This document shows, piece by piece, positions 1 to 5,077 of a stretch of DNA of 5,077 nt (its first letter is position 1; every line of letters starts with the position of its first letter). The DNA is taken from the NCBI GenBank assembly GCA_028822885.1, contig JAPKCP010000240.1, positions 1 through 5,077 of the forward strand. Reading direction: 5' to 3'. This stretch comes from Yoonia sp. GTDB taxonomy: Bacteria; Pseudomonadota; Alphaproteobacteria; Rhodobacterales; Rhodobacteraceae. A program made the position numbers and the translations under genes. A model generated the notes under the pieces. It was not told the DNA's origin. It worked only from the letters and a program-made list of their open reading frames with translations, and ran no database searches.

Positions 1-1
1 A

Positions 2-49
2 GAGTACGCATTAGATCGTCATCCTGATATTCCCAATGATTACCCTTAG
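2..49 (+). CDS. Possible C-terminal end of a gene cut by the left edge
   Basis: Reading from base 2, a plus-strand frame stays open for 15 codons (EYALDRHPDIPNDYP) and ends at TAG 47-49. The other two plus frames hit stops early: TAG at 12-14 and TGA at 27-29. The peptide has an ordinary soluble-protein composition, so it could be the tail of an upstream gene on the same strand as the dapE unit. Fifteen codons are too few to distinguish this from chance, and I do not recognise the sequence. The local GC content (about 40 percent) is lower than in the genes that follow, which argues partly against coding. Sequence to the left of the window would settle it. Confidence 0.22.
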   Translation, partial: EYALDRHPDIPNDYP

Positions 50-138
50 ACAATGATCACACCATGATAATGCTCTTGCCCTTCTAGTCAGAGTTTGAGA
101 CGTCAGTACCATCTCTTCATTGCCAAAAGGCCACGTTC
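50..138 (+). promoter_or_regulatory. AT-rich leader, probable promoter region of the dapE unit
   Basis: This short gap before the first complete gene is about 42 percent GC, clearly lower than the flanking coding sequence, as expected for a promoter and leader. A GATAAT hexamer at 66-71 resembles a sigma-70 -10 box, but no well-spaced TTGACA-like -35 element sits upstream, so I do not assign an exact promoter. The heptamer CAATGAT occurs at 34-40 and 51-57, start-to-start 17 bases, with a related CATGAT at 63-68. A Shine-Dalgarno-like AAAAGG at 125-130 lies 8 bases before the ATG at 139. No T-tract terminator for an upstream gene is visible. Confidence 0.3.
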
Positions 139-492
139 ATGACCCCGCCCAAAGTGAAAAAGCCGTCCCGCCAGCAAGTTTATACTCTTTTGGTCGAGGT
201 CGGTCGCAGTACTGACGATGGATTGCCCGAGGGGGCCACGGGCGGCGCACTGATGTGTTACGCCTCTGGTGTTGACGAGGCCGAGGCAGTGCGCGAAACC
301 GTCGCGATCCTAAAACAGGCCGACCTCGCACCGTTGGATGTGTCGGGTTACGGGACATTGGATGAACGCCTCGCCGAAGGGCATGACATCAACGAAGAAG
401 AACGCGCATTGATGCAGCGGGCCTTGGCTGAAAATTCAGTGATTATCGCTCAAATGACCCCGTTCTTCGAAGGAGACGAAAAAGATGATTGA
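139..492 (+). CDS. Uncharacterised 117-residue acidic protein, coupled to dapE
   Basis: I do not recognise this family and assign no function. The ATG at 139 follows AAAAGG by 8 bases. The protein begins with a basic segment (KVKKPSRQQ, residues 5-13). A strand-like stretch follows (ALMCYASGV, 37-45), then a helix (DEAEAVRETVAILKQA, 46-61), a strand (LAPLDVSGYG, 63-72), a charged helical region (about 74-99), a strand (SVIIAQMTPFF, 100-110) and an acidic tail (EGDEKDD). The alternating pattern suggests a small alpha/beta fold, possibly ferredoxin-like; that is inference. There is no signal peptide, membrane segment or metal-binding cysteine motif, so it is probably cytosolic. Its last 8 bases overlap the start of dapE, which implies co-transcription and probable translational coupling. 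The coding appearance (codon use, ribosome site, operon fit) supports a real gene. Confidence 0.85.
   Translation: MTPPKVKKPSRQQVYTLLVEVGRSTDDGLPEGATGGALMCYASGVDEAEAVRETVAILKQADLAPLDVSGYGTLDERLAEGHDINEEERALMQRALAENSVIIAQMTPFFEGDEKDD
470..475 (+). promoter_or_regulatory. Ribosome binding site of dapE inside the preceding gene
   Basis: AAGGAG lies 9 bases before the ATG at 485, inside the last codons of the preceding gene. It fixes the dapE start at 485 even though that start overlaps the upstream stop codon at 490-492 by 8 bases in another frame. Confidence 0.8.
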
Positions 493-1624
493 TCCTGTTG
501 CCCTGACGGCCGAACTGGTGCGCTGCAATTCAATCACCCCGGCTGAGGGTGGCGCGCTGGTTTTACTGGAAAAATTACTGACAGATGGCGGTTTTACCTG
601 CACACGGGTGGATCGGCGCGGAATTGCAAACCTTTATGCTCGATGGGGCCGTCAAGGGGCTAACCGGACGTTTGGGTTTAATGGACATACGGATGTTGTG
701 CCTTTGGGTAATCCTGATGCGTGGACCGTTGATCCGTTTGGGGCCGAAATCAAAGACGGATACCTGTACGGGCGCGGTGCCACCGACATGAAATCTGGCG
801 TTGCTGCATTTGCAGCTGCCGCAATTGATTTCGTAGCTGACACGCCCCCTGACGGGGCTGTTGTTTTGGCCATCACCGGGGACGAAGAAGACATCGCACT
901 TGACGGCACAGTTGCCCTTCTTGACTGGATGGATGCCAACAACGAAGCGATGTCAGTTTGCCTTGTGGGTGAACCGACCTGCCCTGATACCATTGGTGAT
1001 GCCATCAAGATTGGGCGGCGCGGGTCGCTGACAGCTTGGTTTACTATGACCGGCGTTCAAGGGCATTCTGCCTATCCCCATCGTGCCAAGAATCCAGTGC
1101 ATGCGATGGCGCGCTTGATGGACGGACTTGCATCGCATGAATTGGACAAAGGCACAGAACACTTTGACCAATCGACGCTTGCCGTTGTCACGATGGACAC
1201 CGGGAACGGGACAACAAACGTTATTCCTGGCCAATGTACCTCTACAGTCAATGTCCGGTTTAATGACAAACATACGGGTGCATCTTTGATTGCGTGGATG
1301 CAAGAAGAAGCTGAGAAAGTAGCTGAAACATTCGATCTTCAGATTGAAATGAAGGTTACGATTTCTGGCGAAAGCTTTATCACACCACCCGGTCCACTTT
1401 CAGATCTCATCAGCAAGGCTGTGATTGCAGAAACAGGTCGAACACCAGAACTGTCAACATCTGGCGGCACGTCAGACGCTCGGTTTGTGAAGGCGCATTG
1501 CCCAGTTGCTGAGTTTGGCCTTGTCGGCAAGACGATGCATCAAGTTGATGAACGGGTGGCAGTCTCTGACATTGTGACACTCAAGGCGATATATGCACGC
1601 ATTCTGCGGGATTATTTTGCATGA
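485..1624 (+). CDS. dapE: Succinyl-diaminopimelate desuccinylase DapE
   Basis: This cytosolic M20-family di-zinc hydrolase converts N-succinyl-L,L-diaminopimelate plus water to L,L-diaminopimelate and succinate, in the succinylase branch of lysine and meso-diaminopimelate synthesis. Its 379 residues match the usual DapE length. The metal-site motifs are intact: NGHTDVVP (H68, D70), GRGATDMKSG (D101, the bridging aspartate), TGDEED (E134 as general base, E135 as ligand), VGEPT (E163) and GKTMHQVDE (H352). The dimerisation domain (about 180-295) carries GVQGHSAYPH, with H194 in the place of the His that completes the active site of the partner subunit in the Haemophilus enzyme. The substrate-binding GTNVIPG-like stretch (TTNVIPGQ, 243-250) and SGGTSDARF (326-334) are also present. 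The ATG at 485 has AAGGAG 9 bases upstream. The stop TGA overlaps the ATG of the next gene. No lesion or missing catalytic residue is seen. Confidence 0.97.
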   Translation: MIDPVALTAELVRCNSITPAEGGALVLLEKLLTDGGFTCTRVDRRGIANLYARWGRQGANRTFGFNGHTDVVPLGNPDAWTVDPFGAEIKDGYLYGRGATDMKSGVAAFAAAAIDFVADTPPDGAVVLAITGDEEDIALDGTVALLDWMDANNEAMSVCLVGEPTCPDTIGDAIKIGRRGSLTAWFTMTGVQGHSAYPHRAKNPVHAMARLMDGLASHELDKGTEHFDQSTLAVVTMDTGNGTTNVIPGQCTSTVNVRFNDKHTGASLIAWMQEEAEKVAETFDLQIEMKVTISGESFITPPGPLSDLISKAVIAETGRTPELSTSGGTSDARFVKAHCPVAEFGLVGKTMHQVDERVAVSDIVTLKAIYARILRDYFA

Positions 1625-2034
1625 TCCGAGTTGTGGACGATTACGCGCCCTGCGTGGCATTGCGCCGGGCAGTTTTCATTGTTGAACAAGGAATTTCTGA
1701 GGCTGACGAAATGGACGATCTTGACGATACGTCCATTCATTTGCTCGCGACTGTCGATGGGCGGCCTGTTGGCACTGCCCGTGTTTTGATTGACGGCGAT
1801 ATCGGCAAGATTGGGCGTATCTGTGTTCTAGCCGATCAACGCGGTACAGGGCTTGGTGCGCGCATCGTTTATGCGGCAATGGACCATCTGCGGACCCTGC
1901 CCGGGTTGGCGCGTGCCAAGCTTGGGTCGCAAGATCACGCGATCGGTTTTTATGAAAAACTAGGGTTCGTTGGCTACGGTCCATTCTATGACGACGCGGG
2001 TATCCCTCACCGGGATATGATTAGAGATTTATAG
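1621..2034 (+). CDS. GNAT-family N-acetyltransferase (ElaA-like)
   Basis: This 137-residue protein has the Gcn5-related N-acetyltransferase layout and would transfer an acetyl group from acetyl-CoA to an amine; the substrate cannot be told from sequence. The N-terminal part (LRRAVFIVEQGISEADEMD, residues 14-32, then a conserved-looking D35, D36 and H40) resembles the ElaA/YjcF-like subgroup. The motif A strand and acetyl-CoA pyrophosphate loop are clear at 66-80, with Q73-R74-G75-T76-G77-L78-G79 matching Q/RxxGxG/A. Motif B is at about 100-116, ending in FYEKLGF, the typical GNAT tail motif. The ATG overlaps the dapE stop as ATGA, and no strong ribosome site precedes it, so translation probably depends on reinitiation after dapE. 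Co-expression with dapE is likely, but a role in diaminopimelate metabolism is not shown. It appears complete and slightly short for the family. Confidence 0.9.
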   Translation: MIRVVDDYAPCVALRRAVFIVEQGISEADEMDDLDDTSIHLLATVDGRPVGTARVLIDGDIGKIGRICVLADQRGTGLGARIVYAAMDHLRTLPGLARAKLGSQDHAIGFYEKLGFVGYGPFYDDAGIPHRDMIRDL

Positions 2035-2073
2035 GACTTAAACCGCTTCGTCTAATTGCAGGGCTAGGCGCCT

Positions 2074-2094
2074 CCCGCTGTCAAACAGTGCGGG
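2074..2094. repeat. GC-rich hairpin downstream of the acetyltransferase gene
   Basis: CCCGCTGT (2074-2081) can pair with ACA (2085-2087) and GCGGG (2090-2094), with a GT bulge at 2088-2089 and a CAA loop, giving 8 base pairs. A GGCGCC palindrome lies just upstream (2067-2072). The hairpin begins 39 bases after the acetyltransferase stop, so it may mark or stabilise the 3' end of the dapE transcript. It is not followed by a T-tract, so I do not call it an intrinsic terminator. Confidence 0.45.
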
Positions 2095-2142
2095 CCAACA
2101 AAACCAGGCACTATGCTTTATCGTCTTTGGTTCTCTCAATAT

Positions 2143-2169
2143 CCCGGGGGTGTGGGGGCTGGCCCCCGC
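2143..2169. repeat. CCCGGG plus G5/C5 inverted repeat in the rnr leader
   Basis: A CCCGGG palindrome (2143-2148) is followed by GGGGG (2154-2158), the tetraloop CTGG and CCCCC (2163-2167). The stem extends by one wobble pair and one GC pair to 2152 and 2169. It ends 26 bases before the rnr ATG. The arrangement looks like the short GC-rich intergenic elements that recur in Rhodobacterales genomes; that likeness is recollection, not a search. If transcribed it would form a stable structure close to the rnr ribosome site. No T-tract follows it. Confidence 0.5.
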
Positions 2170-2195
2170 TTGGCCTTGCGTGCTAGGGCGAACGT

Positions 2196-4442
2196 ATGAC
2201 ACGCATCCCCTCCAAAACCGAAATCCTGCAATGGATCTCCGAAAATCCAACCAAAGCCGCCAAGCGCGACATCGCGAAGGCGTTTGGCATCAAAGGTGCT
2301 GCCCGGATTGATCTCAAGCGGCTTCTCAAGGAATTGGAAGCTGAGGGCAAACTTGCCAAACGGCGCAGTTCGTACCGTGATGCGAATGTTCTACCGCCCG
2401 TATCAGTTTGCGAAGTGACCGGCCCGGATGCGGATGGTGATCTCTATGCAAAACCGCTTGAATGGACAGGCGAAGGGACCGCACCACGCCTCCTTATGAC
2501 CCTGCGCCAAAGTGACCCTGCAATGGCAGCGGGTGAGCGGTTTTTGGGCCGTTTGACAGAGGTTACTGGCGAAGATTATGCCTACACCGCCCGCATCATC
2601 CGCCAGATCGGCCACAATCCGCAACGTCTGCTGGGTGTCTTTCGTAAGGGAGCAGAGGGTGGCCGTTTGATCCCGATTGATAAGGGATCAACCAAGGAAT
2701 GGGTCATTCCCGCTGGTGCCACTGAGGACGCAAAAGACGGTGAGCTGATCGAGGCTGAGCAGTCCGGTCCTAAGGCACGCATGGGTCTGCCCATGGCGCG
2801 CGTGGTTGCACGATTGGGCGATCCAAGTGCGCCGCGTGCCGTGTCATTGATCGCGATTCATCAGCACAATATTCCTGATCACTTCCCCGATTCTGTTGTG
2901 GCCGAGGCCGACGCCGCCAAGGGTGCCCCGCTCGCCAACAGGCGTGACCTGCGGGATTTGCCGCTTGTGACCATCGACCCGTCTGATGCCCGCGACCACG
3001 ATGATGCTTGTTATGTTGAGGCCCACGCAGACGGTGGCTTTACCATTTGGGTCGCGATTGCTGATGTTGCATATTACGTCACCCCCGGCTCAGACTTGGA
3101 CCGCGAAGCTCGCAAACGCGGAAATTCCACCTATTTCCCTGACCGGGTAGTTCCGATGCTGCCCGACACATTGTCCGGCGATCTTTGCTCATTGCATGAA
3201 GGCGTGGATCGCGCCTGTCTCGCTGTCGCCATGACCATTGACGCAGAGGGTAACAAAACTGGCCAAACGTTCCACCGTGCGCTGATGCGCTCTGCTGCGT
3301 CGCTGCATTACGAAGAAGTGCAGGACGCAATGGACGGGCGCCCAAATGAGCGGACAACCGCGCTGATGGAACCCGTCCTGAAGCCACTTTATGCGGCTTA
3401 TGCTGCATTGCAAAAAGCACGCGAGCAGCGTCAGCCGTTGGAACTGGACCTCCCAGAGCGCCGGATTGAGCTGTCAGACGACGGCGTCGTTACCTCAGTC
3501 AATTTCAAGGACCGCCTTGATGCCCACAAGCTGATTGAAGAATTCATGGTATTGGCGAATGTCGCCGCTGCCGAGACCCTGATCGACAAACAATCACCGT
3601 TACTGTTCCGTGTTCACGAAGAACCAAACCCTGACAAACTGGATGCATTGCGCGAGGTTGTGCATGCCGCAGGCATGACGCTGGCCAAAGGTCAGGTTTT
3701 AAAAACTGCCCATCTAAACCGCCTCCTGAACCAAGCCCGTGGTACGGACGACGCAGAGTTGGTGAACATCGCGACCCTACGGTCGATGACACAAGCCTAT
3801 TATAACGCTGAGAATTTCGGTCACTTCGGGTTAGCGCTGCAGGCCTATGCCCACTTTACATCCCCCATTCGCCGCTATGCCGATTTGATCGTCCACCGCG
3901 CTTTGATCAAGTCCCATGGCTGGGGTAATGACGGGCTATCCCCCGAAGATGTTGACCGGCTGGACGATACTGCCAAGACAATCTCTGACACTGAACGTCG
4001 GTCGATGGTCGCCGAGCGCGATACCACTGATCGCTACCTTGCCGCGTTCTTGTCAGAGCGTGTTGGTGCTGAAATGATGGGCCGCATCAGCGGAATTGCC
4101 AAATTCGGCGTGTTCGTGAAGCTGGACGAGACAGGTGCCGATGGCATGGTCCCAATGCGTAATCTGGGCAATGAGTTCTTTCAGTACGATCCTGATAGTC
4201 AGACGCTTATGGGGTCCGACAGTGGTATCGTAATTGGCTTGGGACAACGCGTGAAAGTCACGCTTGCTGAGGCGTTACCAGTGACTGGTGGTTTGATCGT
4301 TGATCTGCTTGAGATTGATGGCAAAGCCCTACCACACGGTCAGGGTCGTGGACGCCGTGGCGGCCCAGTCAGGCGCAAAGCTGGATCATCGAAAAAGAAG
4401 GCTGCGAAAGTTGCGCGCAAGGTGCTGCGGACAAGGAAGTAA
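2196..4442 (+). CDS. rnr: Ribonuclease R
   Basis: This 748-residue RNase II/RNB-superfamily exoribonuclease degrades RNA processively 3' to 5', including structured RNA, and in characterised bacteria acts in rRNA quality control and mRNA decay. Domain order is canonical for RNase R rather than RNase II. A winged-helix N-terminus (about 1-60) and cold-shock-like domains (about 65-220) come first. The RNB domain (about 250-575) carries the catalytic aspartates in TIDPSDARDHDDA (D261, D267, D269, D270), STYFP with Y313, and HFTSPIRRYADL (R559, R560). An S1 domain follows (about 624-707, GRISGIAKFGVFVKL). The tail 715-748 holds 15 Lys/Arg and no acidic residue; such basic tails in RNase R help bind and unwind structured RNA. 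The ATG at 2196 is preceded by a modest AGGG (2185-2188, 7 bases away). All catalytic residues are present. The gene stands alone between a 161-base gap and a convergent neighbour 4 bases away. Confidence 0.97.
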   Translation: MTRIPSKTEILQWISENPTKAAKRDIAKAFGIKGAARIDLKRLLKELEAEGKLAKRRSSYRDANVLPPVSVCEVTGPDADGDLYAKPLEWTGEGTAPRLLMTLRQSDPAMAAGERFLGRLTEVTGEDYAYTARIIRQIGHNPQRLLGVFRKGAEGGRLIPIDKGSTKEWVIPAGATEDAKDGELIEAEQSGPKARMGLPMARVVARLGDPSAPRAVSLIAIHQHNIPDHFPDSVVAEADAAKGAPLANRRDLRDLPLVTIDPSDARDHDDACYVEAHADGGFTIWVAIADVAYYVTPGSDLDREARKRGNSTYFPDRVVPMLPDTLSGDLCSLHEGVDRACLAVAMTIDAEGNKTGQTFHRALMRSAASLHYEEVQDAMDGRPNERTTALMEPVLKPLYAAYAALQKAREQRQPLELDLPERRIELSDDGVVTSVNFKDRLDAHKLIEEFMVLANVAAAETLIDKQSPLLFRVHEEPNPDKLDALREVVHAAGMTLAKGQVLKTAHLNRLLNQARGTDDAELVNIATLRSMTQAYYNAENFGHFGLALQAYAHFTSPIRRYADLIVHRALIKSHGWGNDGLSPEDVDRLDDTAKTISDTERRSMVAERDTTDRYLAAFLSERVGAEMMGRISGIAKFGVFVKLDETGADGMVPMRNLGNEFFQYDPDSQTLMGSDSGIVIGLGQRVKVTLAEALPVTGGLIVDLLEIDGKALPHGQGRGRRGGPVRRKAGSSKKKAAKVARKVLRTRK

Positions 4443-4446
4443 ACCG

Positions 4447-4851
4447 CTAGCCCTTTTTACGCAGGTGATAGGTCAGCGCTGATTTGATCAATGCCCCATG
4501 ACGGATCGGATCGATTTGTGCTGGTTCATCAAACAAGATGGCACGGTTTCCTTCTCGTCGGTCCCACCCCGGGTAGGCCGCAGCAAAATCGCTGATGATG
4601 GTCGTTTGACAGTTTGCATAGATCGCAAATCCTCCGATCTTGGGCTGACCTAACCTAATCGTTGATCCGATACGTGCGGGCGTAAGGTATGCTGGCTGAC
4701 CCCAGCGCAAGCCTTCAGTGACGCTGGTAACTTCTGGTAAGGTTGCGGCGATGTCGAAGATAAGACCCCGCAGCAGCATCAGACCAGCCCGCTCTTTCTC
4801 TGGGACTGCGTCGAACGCTGCCTGCACGGCGTCACTTGGAAATGGGGTCAA
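4447..4851 (-). CDS. DUF1801 (YdhG-like) domain protein, TTG start
   Basis: This 134-residue protein matches the small DUF1801/YdhG-like fold family in its overall pattern: an N-terminal helix (about 6-38, VQAAFDAVPEKERAGLMLLR), then TEGLRWGQPAYLTP (45-58), GSTIRLGQPKIGGFAIYANC (62-81), a helix with DFAAAYPG (88-95), and NRAILFDEPAQIDPI (102-116) before a C-terminal helix ending in a basic RKKG. Members of this family have no firmly established biochemical role, so I give none. No signal or membrane segment is seen. The start is TTG at 4851-4849, supported by AAGGAG 8 bases upstream and by overlap with the preceding gene's TGA (TTGA). The next in-frame ATG, at residue 25, would cut off the first helix. 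It is probably co-transcribed with the GST-like gene. It ends 4 bases from the rnr stop, tail to tail. Confidence 0.85.
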   Translation of the reverse strand: MTPFPSDAVQAAFDAVPEKERAGLMLLRGLIFDIAATLPEVTSVTEGLRWGQPAYLTPARIGSTIRLGQPKIGGFAIYANCQTTIISDFAAAYPGWDRREGNRAILFDEPAQIDPIRHGALIKSALTYHLRKKG

Positions 4852-5077
4852 TCGTACATCTCCTTCATGCGATTTACATACCCCATCAAAACCGGATCAT
4901 CTTTGACACGCAAGGATGTTGGGGTCGACACTGGGCTAGCCGCGATGTTTGCAAGCGTCGCAGCAACCGAGAAATCAGGTAGCGTCGGCACAGCCCCAAG
5001 CAGGTAATCTTGGTCAGCCAACAACGCACGAATAGCGGCAAGGTCTTGATCAAGGCGCAGCAGGCGTTCTTTATCTG
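4848..5077 (-). CDS. Glutathione S-transferase-like protein, C-terminal part (5' end outside window)
   Basis: A minus-strand frame is open from the right edge to TGA at 4850-4848, giving the last 75 residues. They look like the all-helical C-terminal domain of a glutathione S-transferase: an amphipathic helix (LLRLDQDLAAIRALLADQDYL), then LLGAVPTLPDFSVAATLANI. This corresponds to the conserved GST motif in which a buried aspartate (here in PDFSVAA) caps the core helix after a YLLG-type turn. A final stretch, DDPVLMGYVNRMKEMY, matches the usual terminal helix. The N-terminal thioredoxin-like, glutathione-binding domain lies outside the window, so neither catalytic type nor substrate can be judged; a non-enzymatic GST-fold protein (for example metaxin-like) is also possible. 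Its stop overlaps the TTG start of the DUF1801 gene, which makes the two a likely operon. Confidence 0.8.
   Translation of the reverse strand, partial: DKERLLRLDQDLAAIRALLADQDYLLGAVPTLPDFSVAATLANIAASPVSTPTSLRVKDDPVLMGYVNRMKEMYD
4860..4865 (-). promoter_or_regulatory. Ribosome binding site that decides the TTG start
   Basis: On the minus strand AAGGAG lies inside the last codons of the GST-like gene and is spaced 8 bases from TTG at 4851. This near-consensus Shine-Dalgarno at ideal distance, with no ATG or GTG nearby in the right frame, is the main reason for choosing the TTG start. The ATG directly after it (4859-4857) is in the GST frame and meets TGA after two more codons. Confidence 0.7.

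Noticed and set aside
11..112. 33-codon minus-strand frame in the left intergenic region
   Set aside because: It has an ATG but no convincing ribosome site, unusual composition (W, C, H, R) and lies in AT-rich probable promoter DNA.
137..358. 73-codon minus-strand frame over the first gene
   Set aside because: It is very rich in Arg and Pro and overlaps a better-supported plus-strand gene with a ribosome site and operon fit.
652..1008. 118-codon open frame antisense to dapE
   Set aside because: It lies wholly inside dapE, overlaps another long antisense frame, shows no recognisable domain and has no operon context. It is explained as a shadow of dapE codon bias.
953..1303. 116-codon open frame antisense to dapE
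   Set aside because: It is enclosed by dapE, which has every catalytic motif intact. Its composition (many Cys, His, Arg, Pro) is typical of a reverse-frame artefact.
2074..2169. Intrinsic (Rho-independent) terminators for the dapE unit
   Set aside because: Both hairpins lack a following T-run on either strand, so only the structures are reported, not terminators.
3079..3420. 113-codon open frame antisense to rnr
   Set aside because: It sits across the RNB catalytic domain of rnr; no motif or supported start, and low-complexity R/P/S-rich composition.
4300..4482. 60-codon plus-strand frame spanning the rnr end
   Set aside because: It overlaps the basic rnr tail and the start of the convergent gene in other frames, with no independent signal.
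4473..4482. Perfect 10-base palindrome TCAGCGCTGA as operator or terminator
   Set aside because: It lies inside the DUF1801 coding frame, has no loop or T-tract, and a 10-base palindrome in 5 kb is not remarkable.

Overview
The window reads as an ordinary chromosomal stretch of an alphaproteobacterium, most probably Rhodobacterales (Roseobacter-like). The grounds are the protein styles (DapE, RNase R, an ElaA-like GNAT), a moderate GC content in the genes, tight ATGA-type gene overlaps, and a GC-rich intergenic inverted repeat of a kind I associate with that order. The assignment is inference, because no marker gene such as rRNA is present.

Layout. Positions 1-49 may hold the last codons of a plus-strand gene cut by the window edge (weak). 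Positions 50-138 are AT-rich, non-coding, and probably carry the promoter and leader of the next operon. Positions 139-2034 are a tight three-gene plus-strand unit: an uncharacterised 117-residue protein, dapE (8-nt overlap with the first gene), and a GNAT acetyltransferase (4-nt ATGA overlap with dapE). Positions 2035-2195 are non-coding, with two GC-rich hairpins. Positions 2196-4442 encode RNase R (rnr). Four bases later the minus strand begins: a YdhG-like DUF1801 protein (4447-4851, TTG start) and, upstream of it and overlapping its start, the C-terminal end of a glutathione S-transferase-like protein running off the right edge.

How the genes work together. DapE performs the desuccinylation step of the succinylase branch of lysine and meso-diaminopimelate synthesis, supplying cell-wall peptidoglycan and lysine. 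The overlaps suggest the unknown protein and the acetyltransferase are co-translated with it, but nothing in the sequence gives them a role in that pathway. RNase R is a separate housekeeping function (3'-5' decay of structured RNA, rRNA quality control). The two minus-strand genes form their own coupled unit, convergent with rnr.

I found no CRISPR array, mobile element, tRNA, rRNA, toxin-antitoxin pair, defence system or other exotic system. The most interesting points are modest: the unknown gene coupled to dapE, the composite hairpin region ahead of rnr, and the TTG-initiated gene overlapping the stop of its upstream neighbour.
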